A stretch of DNA of 64,000 nt from Liolophura sinensis (taxonomy: Eukaryota > Mollusca > Polyplacophora > Chitonida > Chitonidae), in NCBI RefSeq assembly GCF_032854445.1, contig NC_088299.1, forward strand, positions 11,773,608-11,837,607, written 5' to 3'. Of this stretch, positions 46,151-57,319 are shown one piece after another. The position numbers and the translations under genes were made by a program. A model generated the notes under the pieces. That model did not search any database. It was not told where the DNA came from and saw nothing but the letters and a program-made list of their open reading frames with translations. Position 1 is the first letter of the stretch; every line of letters begins with the position of its first letter.

Positions 46151-46921
46151 ATGAGAAAACTTCTCCACTTCGTCGTTGTTGCTCTTGTTCAGAGTTTAGT
46201 CATGGGCCAGCGAAGCAATAGCTGCCCATCCGGAGAGGAGGCTACCCGACAGCTTCTGGCATGTCTTGAGGGGTACAACAACGTCACAGACTTCACGACA
46301 GGTTCCACTGATATCATAGCAATCCGCAACTACTGCTTAACCAGCTCTCAAAGCGAGATCAATTGTGCAAACGAGATTTTGGACACCTGCAGAAGATCCA
46401 GCCCAACGGCTCGTAGGGTGCTGGAAAATGCCGTGAATATCAACGGAATCGAAAATGGAATAGCGACAGTTTGTAACAATGCCGAGCTCCTCGTAGCACA
46501 GTCAACTTGTATAGGAAGTCTCCAGCTCACGGTTGCAATCTGTGTGGTAAACCGCTTAAATGAATATAAGGCCAGGCTTGCACAGCTACAGTTTTACGCG
46601 ATCTTTTTCGGAGCCAGTTGGCTGGAGAGACAAGTGTATATAGCCTTGTGCCGTTTCGCCGACCAAGTGGCTGAGTGCCAGGACACATTCGGCGAAGTTT
46701 GTGGACAAGACGTCGGCTTTGTGTTTGATGCTATTTCCGCGGGATCCAGACCTCCTGTGTGCGCGCCACGACAAGGAACTTTCCAGCCCACTTCTACAAC
46801 ACCCCCACCAATACGCCCAAGTATACGCAGACGCAGGTCTGTTGAAATGGCCGACATCCATTCCCTGACTGCCATGGACATGAGCTCTTCTTTTGTGTAC
46901 TTCCACAAGCGTTCTTTGTGA
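46151..46921 (+). CDS. Secreted 12-cysteine protein with Pro/Thr tail and tetrabasic site (paralogue of 35614-36330)
   Basis: Single-exon frame, 256 residues. The start at 46151 is chosen for its signal peptide (MRKLLHFVVVALVQSLVMG) and TATA box; in-frame sequence upstream to 45914 spans the promoter. The 12 mature Cys have spacing 12-23-9-7-27-11-10-35-8-7-19, matching the 35.6-kb protein in 7 of 11 intervals and nearly so in an eighth. Shared words include CPS at the start and D-x-C before the long fifth interval. Unlike its paralogue it has no hydrophobic tail: it ends in a Pro/Thr linker (FQPTSTTPPPIRP) and IRRRRS, a possible furin-type site. A six-residue longer eighth interval is unusually hydrophobic. 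Function unknown. AATAAA at 47123 is the likely poly(A) signal. Confidence 0.82.
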   Translation: MRKLLHFVVVALVQSLVMGQRSNSCPSGEEATRQLLACLEGYNNVTDFTTGSTDIIAIRNYCLTSSQSEINCANEILDTCRRSSPTARRVLENAVNINGIENGIATVCNNAELLVAQSTCIGSLQLTVAICVVNRLNEYKARLAQLQFYAIFFGASWLERQVYIALCRFADQVAECQDTFGEVCGQDVGFVFDAISAGSRPPVCAPRQGTFQPTSTTPPPIRPSIRRRRSVEMADIHSLTAMDMSSSFVYFHKRSL

Positions 46922-47122
46922 GCATGTGTAGTCGCTGGGTGAAAACCTTTCCTAAAGATAATGACTGTTATCTATCAGGTCTTTAAACTGTAAAAAAAAA
47001 ATGGCATCTCCGTGTTGAGTAAATATGTGAACTTTAAAATCAACGTTATTTCAGATTTTACATGCCTGTAAAGCGTAAATGTACTCACTGTATCTGCGAT
47101 TTGATTCCGGCCTCAACTTTCA

Positions 47123-47128
47123 AATAAA
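47123..47128 (+). terminator. Poly(A) signal of the 46.2-kb gene
   Basis: AATAAA lies ~200 bp after the stop, followed ~7 bp on by a GT/T-rich stretch (GTGTTTTGTTCTT). Confidence 0.6.
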
Positions 47129-47346
47129 GTGTTTTGTTCTTAAATTGAAATCATGTGAATATATTTTGTTTTCCTTGGACCCTGTTTCTCTGAGTAAATG
47201 TTACTTCCGTAATAGCCTTGAGATAAGATGACGTTCATCGTGATTTGGGTACAAGGGTTCCCCCCCACCCACAAAAGCCTGACCACGATAGCATAATTCT
47301 GTTGAAAGCGGCTTTAACATGCCATTCATTTCATTTTGATATGCTA

Positions 47347-47470
47347 TTCATTTATTTATTTATTTATTTATTTTGTTGTTGTTGTTTAACGCCATAGCCA
47401 AGAAGTTTTCACTCATATAGGTAGAAGAAACCAGGGTAAACCACAGATCATTGGCAAGTTAGTGTCTTGA
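47347..47470 (-). mobile_element. SINE family A, degraded 3' part
   Basis: A TTTATTTATT run, then TTTAACGCCATAGCCAAGAA and AGGTAGAAGAAACCAGGGTA, resembling the reverse complement of the family A tail. Confidence 0.5.
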
Positions 47471-48179
47471 TCATTAGCAAGACGAGCTTTCCCAAATATG
47501 ATGCTCAGATCTATACAAATAATTAGTAGAAAATCAGTGGTGTTAAAAGAACGTTGGAATGCTCAAATGATCACGGGAATGTCGTCGATGGCGAAATTTC
47601 GCCAAGGTTCCAAAAAAGGATGAGAGCTCAATAATGTACAAATATCCTGCCCAAGGCGGGTATTAAACCCACATCTCGCCAGTCCTCGCCATTCACACTA
47701 TTCTGGTGCACAGATTTTCTAAGACCTAAATCCGATGTGGCCTTTAGTCAGGAGGTCTGTCTTCTCTTGACGAGGTAAGTTTTGGTTGTCAACCCCAACA
47801 GAGTACTCCACACGTATGCGTATTACTCTAAAATTCTTTTAATACAGATAGTAAGACTGTTTCTAAACAGATAAACAAATAATTCCGTACAGCGGCTGAA
47901 GATTCTAATTCAGTCGTTAGTTTCCTACTTCACTAAACAACTTAAAAATTAAAATAAATGATAACTGCTGGTATACAGCATGACTTAAGTACACTGTGAA
48001 TTTGGCCAAAATTTCTAAAATATTTTTTCAAGTATATTTATTTTCTATGATCATAAAGAGTGCTCTCACAAGCCATAATACATATACACCATAAGTGTAA
48101 TATCAAAGTTATTTTGTGCTTAGTAGAATTAAAGATGATGTATCTCTTCGGATAACCAGTGCACATATATATATAGGGG

Positions 48180-48181
<2 letters not shown>

Positions 48182-48223
<42 letters not shown>
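48182..48223. repeat. (TA)n microsatellite
   Basis: Uninterrupted TA run of about 42 bases. Confidence 0.97.
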
Positions 48224-48224
<1 letters not shown>

Positions 48225-48229
48225 CAAGA

Positions 48230-48987
48230 GTTTGAACTATGGATGGTAATTTGTTTAATTTTTCGGCCTCTACTCGTACAAAGTACAGAGTGTTTTCGCA
48301 CTAAACTGAGTATTCAAACTGTGCTGCTGATGTATGCAAATTTACCTGCTGAGTGAAAAATGAATCCTGATGAGGCCGAGTGGTTGAAATTCTTCCTATC
48401 CACTTGCAAAGTCTCACATATGAGAAAACTTGCCTGTTACATGTCAAGGAACAGTGGCTTTTTCAGAAAAAAGTTCATCCACTTACATTGCTGGCCATTT
48501 TCGTAAAATTAAATATTCATAATTACAGCGTTAAACGTAAAACTTAACCCTATTTAAATAAATACAGAAATAAAGTATTGAAGCTGGAAGATCAGGATAT
48601 GTTGGAAAGTGGTGGCGCAGTTTTCGAGGGTGAACTGTCTTTAGATGATGAAAGGAGTGGTTACCACTTTAGTCAGCTTAAGTCCGAACCAATCGATGGT
48701 ATAGAAATAACAAAGCAGCGGCAATACAGTAGTAATTAGTATCCCTTGAGGCACGAAAACGTCCAGATAATATGTACCCATTGAGTAAGCCCCTTAGGAT
48801 CTCTGCTCGGTTGGAATTGAGTGAAAAGTAGGCCTATAATAAGCAATATACCATTTACTGCATCTGGAAGCTGCAATCAGAGAGATCAAGAATGGGAAGT
48901 TAAAATAGACAGATCAAAAAGTTTAGAAAGTTATTTAAAAATATTATCGGCTTTGATTCGTTTCTAAACGCCATACTGAAGAACTTT
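48230..48987. other. No gene recognised
   Basis: Sequence between the TA run and the retrotransposon. The last ~40 bp (CTAAACGCCATACTGAAGAA then CTTTCCACTTA) look like a degraded SINE A tail into which the LTR element inserted. Confidence 0.45.
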
Positions 48988-48992
48988 CCACT

Positions 48993-49563
48993 TATGACAG
49001 CAGCTACTGCATCGGTGTACGACGAATGCTGCTGTGAGTTCGCAGTGAGGAAATGACAAAGTCAATCCATCGGTTGATTACTGCGGCTTTATTAGAACTG
49101 TTACTCGTTGTGTAGGTACACCGTTTGATCAAATTCGCACGCTCCGCAAAACCATACATCAATCCAGTTCAAAAAGCTCTTTACACGTGAAACTAAAAAC
49201 AAAGAACGATATTATATTTAGCGCACAATCGTATATCTGAATTTACGTCATTAAAGTCACGAAAAGTTTTACAAACTGTGACATCTCCTGTCAGTTATCG
49301 ATAGCTTCAACTCCTACGCAGATTCACACTCATTGTACACTTAGGTAGCATAAAATAAACATGTTTACATCGTAAAAAACATTATCTGAGCTAATTCAGA
49401 GAAATACATACCACCATGGATCCTCAAAACCTCGCAACAACGCAAGTTCTGAGCTGCCGTGACAACCGAAAGACACTCGATGTCGTTTTCATGGCACCTA
49501 CGTCACAGAACGAGGAAGTCGCAAAGGGGTGACAACTCCCTATCTGTATTGACTACAGTAACA
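48993..49563 (-). repeat. 3' LTR of the BEL/Pao element
   Basis: 571 bp. In element sense it starts TGTTACTGTAGTC and ends at a TG..CA-type boundary. It differs from the 5' LTR by about a dozen substitutions plus two indels, including 19 extra bases near 49008-49030. The first bases on the plus strand are TATGACAG where the other copy has TGTGACAG. Confidence 0.9.
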
Positions 49564-49719
49564 TACCTCCCTAAATAAGACTGTTCTTATTTCCAAAACA
49601 AAATACAGAAATATATTCAGTCATTTAGGTTCTCAACCAACACAACTAATTTCTGGACTGGACGTTCCAGAATGGTTACAGATTGAACTCGTTTTCCCTT
49701 CTTATCTAGATTCTGAGTA

Positions 49720-50883
49720 CCAACGGCAAGGGTAACCTTGCGTACATAATTATTTTTATCAACAATGGTTTCCTTAACTCGCACTAACTTCCACTGGTTG
49801 CGCGGCAGATCCTCTTTTAATAAGACTACATCCCCTAGTTGGACATTCCGCCGTGGACGATTCCACTTGGAGCGAGCCTGTTAGGTCTGCAAATACTCGT
49901 GTTTCCAACGGCGCCAAAACTCGTTACTCTGATGCTGTACTCTACGCCAGCGTTTTCGAGAGTACAGATCTGCATGCTGGAAAGCGCCTGGCGGGGGGAA
50001 AATAACACTAGACTTAATGGTCAATAAATGATTTGGAGTTAAAGGCTCTAAAGGCATAGGATCAGTCAATTTGTCGGTCGTAAGCGGTCTGCTGTTAACA
50101 TTAGCAGTGACTTCGTACAGCAGAGTACGTAAGGAGTCGTCATCAAGTTGCGAACCTTCCTTCCTAAGGAGACCAGAAAGTACACTTGGCACGATCCTTA
50201 CCTGTCGCTCACACACTCCGCCTTTTCCGATAGAAACTTATGGACTCGAGTCTGGTCCATTTCTGCAACAGCCTTCCGGAGTTCTCGTTCTGTGCCCACA
50301 AAATTCGTTCCCTGATCCGATCTCAACTGCCGAATAGGATAGGACCACCAATACTCAAGAAACGACGAAGCGAGTTAATGAGCGAATCTGTGTCGAGAAA
50401 ATCGGCTGTTTCGATATGGATATAGTGAAAAGAGGAGCTTCTGTAATTCTATCTTCTGGCAATTCTGCCATCTTCTGCTCTTGAACGTAGCCTTCGGCAT
50501 TCCACACACTTACTGATGTATTGCGAAACGGCTGAACTGCAACCAATGACCCCAAAACCGTTCGCCCTCAACTGGTTAGTCGTCATTCCACGGCCTTGAT
50601 GTCCTATCTTTTCATGAAAGTGTCGAATCATTAATGTGGTGATATGGTGATTCCTCGGCAAAACAGCAGGTTGTCTTACATTCGAAGTGAATTCTGCCCG
50701 TCGTAATCGGCCACCAACTCGAAGGATGCCGTTATCATCAAGGAAGGGATCCAATCGATGAATCGAACTTGTGCCTTTTAAAATTCTCTTGAGATCTTTC
50801 TGCGTTTGCCTCGTCGACTTCCCGCTCTTATGCACCGATTCAAGGACTTTGATATCCGACGAAAACGATTCTCTTTGCACCAA
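49720..50883 (-). pseudogene. BEL/Pao integrase region, broken
   Basis: The 50449-50883 frame holds the zinc-binding N-terminus: LRVGGRLRRAEF, then H-x3-H (HFHEKIGH) and C-x2-C (CVEC). The catalytic core between ~50550 and 50200 is split over frames. 49881-50216 reads LLYEVTANVNSRPLT and NHLL, the core's end in this family, and continues past a stop into a C-terminal block. It is not functional as it stands. Confidence 0.85.
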
Positions 50884-50924
50884 CTTCAGAATAACATGTT
50901 CTGCCTTCTCGAGATCCTCGCTCT

Positions 50925-51770
50925 TTACTGGCTCATACTCATCAATGGACTTCGCCTAACTGGCATCTTCACCTTGCGATCTTGTAAACGATACTTCAGT
51001 CTAAGACAAACAGCCACCGCTCTCTTCAGACGATGCCAATCGGAAAAGTATTGGAACCGTTCAAGAGAAAAATCATCAGACCTGCTAGCCCGAATGGCCC
51101 CCGTTGTGGCTCTCTTAACTTCTGCGTCGTTCTCGTCACATAAGATCTCCTGAGTCTCAATATCCAAGTCTGGAATCCTCATCTCCCTGAGAAAGGCTCG
51201 GCCACATATCCACCTAGATGAATCTACGAACTGTTTAGCACTCAACCCTCGCGATGCTTCGTCAGCTGGATTCTTGTCTGAGGGTATGTGCCGCCACTGT
51301 GCTCCTTCGCTTAATTCCCTTATCTGTTGCACACGATTCGCGACGAATACATGGAATCTGCGAACATCGTTCGTAACATACCCCAGTGCTACTTTGCTGT
51401 CAGTCCAGAAGTATTCCTGGATATCCTCAAACTCCTGCTCCCGATTCATGAAGGCTCTAATCTAGGCTGACATGAGAGCAGCAGTCAACTCGAGTCTGGG
51501 GATGGTAACGTGCTTCATAGGGGTAACCCTGGCTTTACCCATCATAAACGAGCAATGCACTTGTTGTCTATCATCTGTGAGCCGCAAGTAGGTACACTGG
51601 CCGTAACCACTACTACTGGCATCTGAAAAACTGTGGATCTCTGCCGAACGAACTTGACCAAAGTTAGCTGGTTTCACACAGCGCTGCACGCAAACTTTCT
51701 CTAGAAGAAACAAATCATTTCTCCAGCTCTCCCATTTTGGACGCACAGAGTCTGGCAACGGACTGTCCAA
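50925..51770 (-). pseudogene. BEL/Pao RNase H region, broken
   Basis: 51462-51770 has the FSDASSSGYG block (first catalytic Asp). 50925-51449 has WTDSKVALGYV and then HIPSDKNPADEASRG, the later RNase H motifs. A stop separates the two frames. Confidence 0.85.
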
Positions 51771-51888
51771 ATCTAGACCATCTCGACATAACTCTTGTAG
51801 TATCTGCTTCCCTAATAGAACAACTGGGGCGGCAAATCCTAGGAGGTCGTAGATGGAAGATACAGTAGATAAGATACCACGTCTTGTA

Positions 51889-52156
51889 CAGTGGGGCCTC
51901 CGTGGCTCAGTCGGTTAGCGCGCTAGCGCAGCGTAATGACCCAGGAGCCTCTCACCAATGCGGTCGCTGTGAGTTCAAGTCCAGCTCATGCTGGCTTCCT
52001 CTTCGGCCGTAAGTGGGAAGGTCTGTTAGCAACCTGCGGATGGTCGTGGGTTTCCCCCGGGCTGTGCCCGGTTTCCACCCACCATAATGCTGGCCGCCGT
52101 CGTATAAGTGAAATATTCTTGAGTACGGCGTAAAACACCAATCAAAAAAAAAAAAA
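51889..52156 (+). mobile_element. SINE family A, full length, nested in the BEL/Pao pol region
   Basis: It has A box TGGCTCAGTCGGTTAGCG and B box GAGTTCAAGTCCAGC. The body has GGATGGTCGTGGGTTTCCCC and the tail CCAATC plus an A run. TCTTGTA flanks it on both sides (51882-51888 and 52157-52163). This is the best-preserved family A copy in the window and it postdates the retrotransposon. Confidence 0.93.
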
Positions 52157-52960
52157 TCTTGTAAGGGGCTTATCCTGCAAGGTAATCCTGAACTGGAACG
52201 CATCCGATTCGATACACCACTGTACTCCAAGTGCTGTTTTAACCGGTAAAGGTTCAAACATAAGATCCCGGCTCTGTATGCCTTTTGCCTGATTTTCTGA
52301 AGGGATGGCAGCTAAGACTTCTCTAGAATTGGAGACAAACTTGTGGAGACGCAAACCTCCTTCAGCACACATGGCCATGCGTCTGTCAATCAGGTCGATG
52401 GCTTTCTCCACGGAAGCTATCGATTTCAGCCCGTCATCGACATAGAAGTCATGCCTGATAAAATCTGCGGCATCCTTTCCATACTTCTCTTCGTTTCTAT
52501 TGGCCGTTTCCTTCAGAGCAAAGATCGCGCAGGAAGGAGAAGAGACAGCTCCAAAAAGGTGCACCGTCATGCGCATCACGATGGGATCACCGTTGAGGTT
52601 ATCGTCACTCCACCAAAGAAATCTCAGAAAGTTGCGATGTTCTGACTTGACCCTGAACTGAAAGAACATTTGTTCAATATCGCAGATAAATGCAACTGAG
52701 CCTTGTCTGAATCTGCACAGAACGCCTGTCAGTGAATTTGTAAGATCTGGACCTTACAATAAACGATCATTCAATGATTAGCCTTTGTAGTTCGCGCTGC
52801 AGTCAAAAACTACGCGAATTTTCTTCGGTCTGTTCCAGTGGTATACTCCATGGCGTGGGATATACCAAACTGTGCCACTGTTAAGTTCCAGCTCGCTCTC
52901 TGGAACTGGCTCAGCAAACCCCTTGTGAATGATATTACGCATGAACTTGATGTAGTCATC
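52157..52960 (-). pseudogene. BEL/Pao reverse transcriptase region, broken
   Basis: The frame ending at 52669 includes RHDFYVDDGLKSI; YVDD, at about 52433-52444, is the catalytic motif. The part between 52670 and 52960 carries the upstream RT blocks but has stops. The RT/RNase H connection was interrupted by the SINE. Confidence 0.88.
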
Positions 52961-54100
52961 TCAATATTTCTTGACACGCGTAAAACGCTGCTTCAGACGA
53001 TGTAGCGCCTGGCTCCGGTTGTTCGGTAGCTTGGGATCTGATTGCTTGAAAGGCAGGGGCATTTCATAATGCTTATCATCACAAAGTCTAATGCCGCTTT
53101 CTACCTTCTTCAGGAACAAAAGATCGTCAGAAGAGTACCCTTCGGCGTCCTTGTGTTCGCTAAAATCTATCTCCATCATTCTAGCGACTGTACTGGGATT
53201 ACTTGTCTCCTTAACCGCTGACCGTATGGAATGGATCACAACAGACGGACATCCCTTTCTTTCACTGTCGTCCACAGGCAAATCTGCCGGAACTTCGTAA
53301 GTCAGAATCCTGTGGCTAAGACCGATGGGATCAGCTCCAGATTCACTGAAACTTGAGTCAACTATGCCGACAATACCCCATCCTAAGTCGGTCTTCTGCC
53401 CATAAGGTTCATGATTCTCATTTGGTGGAATTAGATCCCGCGTTACCAGTGCACGAGGGCAATTGTATCCAATGAGGAGACCCACCTCCAGGTCACTAAG
53501 GGGCAAAATCTTGTCTGCAATCTTGTGAAGATGAGGCCATCTCAACGCAACTTCTGGTGTCGGTATGTGTGAGCTGTTTGCCGGCATAATCTCTCTAGAA
53601 TATACTGAGGGAAGCTCAATCTTCTGTGAACTATCAAATTCTCGGACGCTTAATACATATATTCTACTGCTTACTGTCTGGTTCTCTGCAGACATAGTCG
53701 ACAACAGTAACTTCACATCTACTCCCAGTAGTCCAAGTTCTTCCCTGGTTTTATCCAAAATAAAGGTGGTGTCCGATTGCGTGTCCAGTAACGCGCATAC
53801 CATTCGCTCTTTATCTGGATTATCCACTTGGGAAAGCCAAACTGGAACTATCATCGCACATTTACTTGCGCTACCACTATGATTCATGTGGGTTACTCTT
53901 GTGTGAGAAGATGTGGAACAAACTGGTTTTGTCACAATGGACTCATCCTTATTAGCTTGGTTATTACCTCTATTGTAATCTCCATGCAGCGAAGTAGGGT
54001 GTCGCTTACCACACGCCTTGCATGTAATCCTTTGTTTACAAAAACTTAGCTCTGTGATCGGATCCAAGACAGCCAAAACAAAGCCTTTTGTTCTTAGCAA
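52961..54100 (-). pseudogene. BEL/Pao protease and start of pol
   Basis: Longest open piece of the element (379 codons). It begins with the last gag zinc knuckle (CKACGKRHPTSLHGD). The aspartic protease motif LLDTQSDTTFI lies at about residues 104-114. It then passes into the pol linker (WGIVGIVDSS) and ends with ALHRLKQRF before the RT. Confidence 0.88.
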
Positions 54101-55847
54101 ACTCCTTCCTATCAGTCAAAGATCGTTGTAAGAAGGCTCTACAATCGTTCAGATGATGCCGTTTTTCGCAGTAGAGACAAATCATCGCCCCTTTGTCCAC
54201 CTTCACATAGTCACGGCATTCATTCGCTCTAGTAGAAAGAGTACGTGCACCAGATGGTTTATTCTCACTGAGACTTCCCAGCTGCACCTTCCGTAGTTCC
54301 TTTGTGCAGTTGCAATACCGGATCCCAAGTGATTTCCGCTTCTTTGGCTACAAACGCAACAAACTCGCCGAATGGGGGAAAAGACTTAAACCTGTCCCTG
54401 TACTCAGCGAACACTCTAATCCAGCCCAGTATTAACCACTCTGGAAGTTTTGACAGCAGTTTCTGATTCTCCCGGTCGTCATTCAGAACATTCAAACTCG
54501 GGACTGTCTGCATAGCTGACTGGCACTGTCGCAAGAAATCTGCGTATTTGCGTAAAGCGGTACCATCTCTAGATGCTATCTTGGGCCAGTCCCGTAGTTT
54601 GTCTCTGAAGGCACTGGCTATTGTAAAGGAATTACCGTACCTTTCTTCCAAAAGATGTTTAGCTTCTTCATAAGCAGTGTCGCTTGTCAATAAAATCCTT
54701 CCACCGATTCTTTAGCTTGGCCTCCTAAGTACTTTTGCAAGTAATATATTCTTTCAGCAGGTGCAATGCCTTTATACTCATTCAGAGCACTAAATGCACT
54801 TTTCCAAGCCGGAAATTTCAAAGGATCTCCAGTAAACACACTTGGCTCTGGAGGTGGTAATCGTCCCAAACTAACTTGTTGTGCAAATGATTCGGCAAGA
54901 TTTCCAAGCTCAGATTGTCTCCCATATAATGCGGAGTCCAACTGAGTGACAAACGGTGTGGAAAACTGAGTGTTCTGGCGATTAGAAATAGAATCATACA
55001 TAACCGCATGCGGGATATTCTTATTCTGCTGGTAAACAAATGTCGGTTGAGTAGAAGCGTGCGGCGTAAATGATGGTACATGTGTGTTCAAACCAGACCT
55101 TGGCGCTCTAAACATGTCCACCCCAGTAAGGGCACCCTGCAGTGGTGGCGACCTGGTAACTCCAGGTAAATCTGCACAGTACGCATACCAGTCGGACTGC
55201 TTTACATTTTCAGACTAACCTGTTGAGAACTTAAGTACTCTTGCACTCAGTCAAACTTTGGTACACATGATACATCAATATCTCCACTAAGTCAAACTTT
55301 GGTACACATGTTACATCAATATCTCCACTAAGTCAAACTTTGGTACACATGATACATCAATATCTCCACGAGATTCAAAATCACAAACACCTGCTTCTGC
55401 TTCAGCAATAACTTCAACTTTGCCCTGAGCCATATCTAACTTCTTAAGGGTTGTGATTCTGTCTAGTTCTAACCGTTTTTGAGCTTCTTAATCAATAAAC
55501 TTAAGTTTTGATTTCAACGTGGCTGCCTGGGTTGCTGTTTCAACCCGCTTTGAGGCACTCCATCCTTTAGACAAACTCTTAGATAATACAGATCCTTTTC
55601 TAGATGTAACTTCTAACTTATCTGATTCAAGGTTACGAATATATTCAGTAATCTCTTTAACAAGTTGCAAATTGTTTTGTTCAATCTTATCAAACTTTTC
55701 ATAGGCTTCATCGCAAATGTCAAAAGGACCAAGAGATAGCTTCAGATGATCATAATCTTTAGTCACGCGCTCCATAGCATTATCCAGAGAGTCACGTTCT
55801 TTTCTTAATACTGACACATCCTTTGTATCACACATACAAATTTGCAA
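54036..55847 (-). pseudogene. BEL/Pao gag region, broken
   Basis: From the 5' side: 55488-55847 is a Lys/Glu-rich, probably coiled-coil start; 54687-55121 has SVFTGDPLKFPAWKSAF; 54265-54690 has the middle domain; 54036-54287 has CLYCEKRHHLNDC and CFGCLGSDH, two zinc knuckles. A 41-bp sequence is repeated three times at 55249-55370, inside the region that should join the first two pieces. Confidence 0.85.
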
Positions 55848-56301
55848 CTTATTGGTACATTTTCACACTATCCATGTTTACAACTTCGTGAAATGCATCA
55901 AATTCACTCATACCGATACAGAATACATCACACATGTAACACAAACAAATATGTATACAAAGTACCTGACAATGCAACTAATTACGAATTACAAATCTTC
56001 AGCAAAGGCTGCTTAAATGTGCGAACAATGAAACACAATCCGCTATCAATAACACCGTAATTAACGAACCTCTCACATGGCTGTCACTTGAGAACTGTTC
56101 ACGTAAATGGCTATAATGCAGTCCCGTGCTGTGTGTAAAGCTGATAAAGTCTACACCTTAATTTATTCACACAGTGTCCAGGTCACTGGAAAGTCTTGTT
56201 TCTCTCACGAATGTCTCCAAGATCCCTCAAAACGGCGTCCTCAGTCAGCCTGGTGGTTACACTCTGGTAGTTACATTCTGGTGAGGAGTGCGGTGTTTCA
56301 C

Positions 56302-56839
56302 TGTGACAGCAGCTACTGCTGCTGTGAGTTCGCAGTGAGAAAATGACAAAGTCAATCCATCGGTTGATTACTGCGGCTTTATTAGAACTGTTACTCGTTG
56401 TGTAGGTACACCGTTTGAGCAAATTCGCACGCTCCGCAAAACCATACATCAATCCTGTGCAAAAAGCTCCTTACACGTGAAACTAAAAACAAAGAACGAT
56501 ATTATATTTAGCGCACAATCGTATATCTGAATTTACGTCATTAAAGTCACGAAAATGGACAAACTGTCAGTTATCGATAGCTTCAAATCCTACGCAGATT
56601 CACACTCATTGTACTCTTAGGTAACATAAAATAAACATGTTTACATCGTAAAAAACATTATCTGAGCTAATTCAGAGAAATACATACCACCATGGATCCT
56701 CAAAACCTCGCAACAACGCAAGTTCTGAGCTGCCGTGACAACCGAAAGACACTCGATGTCGTTTTCATAGCACCTACGTCACAGAACGAGGAAGTCGCAA
56801 AGGGGCGACAACTCCCTATCTGTATTGACTACAGTAACA
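56302..56839 (-). repeat. 5' LTR of the BEL/Pao element
   Basis: 538 bp. It matches 48993-49563 and in element sense starts TGTTACTGTAGTC and ends GCTGCTGTCACA. Confidence 0.92.
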
Positions 56840-57030
56840 CCACTTATGTAATGAAACTGCGTCAGTGGAAACTGAGTCAATGGAAAACCGCAGATTTATT
56901 ACTGGTTAAGCTTTGTCACATGTGACGTTCAGATGTGCACAGCCTATTGGTGGAAGACAAGTGGCGTTCAGCCGAGAAAGACGAGAACTCCATTCCTTGC
57001 GCTTTGTCTAACGCTCAGTCCTGAGAGAGA

Positions 57031-57314
57031 GTGAGTGAGTGCTTGGGGTTTAACCTAAGGAATCCTTAGAGTGCATGCGCCTCCTTGTTGCAGGACTGAT
57101 TTCCACCGCTCTTTTATCTAGTGATGCTTCACTGAGACGCTTTAGTAAGCCGCACCGCCCGAGCCATTATACTAATTCGGGTCAACCAGTTCCCTTCATG
57201 CTGAACGCCGAGTGAGAAGTTACAACTTCCTCTTTTTAAAGTCTTAGGTGTGACTCGACCCATGACTAACCCTGGATCTACCGCTCCCGAAGCGGACGCT
57301 CTACCAGCTGAACT
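57031..57314 (-). mobile_element. SINE family B
   Basis: Reverse complement of the family B body (AAGTTACAACTTCCTC, GCCCGAGCCATTATACTAAT) with the tail at low coordinates (GAGTGAGTGCTTGGGGTTTA) and head CCGAAGCGGACGCTCTACCA at the right. About 40 bp are missing near the tail. Confidence 0.85.
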
Positions 57315-57319
57315 TGTTA

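Larger units (their letters stand above)
48993..56839 (-). mobile_element. BEL/Pao LTR retrotransposon, nearly full length, inactivated
   Basis: Two LTRs in the same orientation bound an internal region that encodes, on the minus strand, gag then protease, RT, RNase H and integrase, the BEL/Pao order. The 5-bp sequence CCACT flanks both ends (48988-48992 and 56840-56844), the expected target duplication. Coding is split over many frames by frameshifts and stops, and a SINE is inserted at 51889. Total 7847 bp including the SINE. No envelope-like frame is seen. Confidence 0.92.

Noticed and set aside
51897..51970. tRNA-like A and B boxes considered as a tRNA gene
   Set aside because: They are the head of a SINE with body, tail and target duplication; no cloverleaf acceptor stem. 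The same applies to the heads at 33000, 59150 and 63370.
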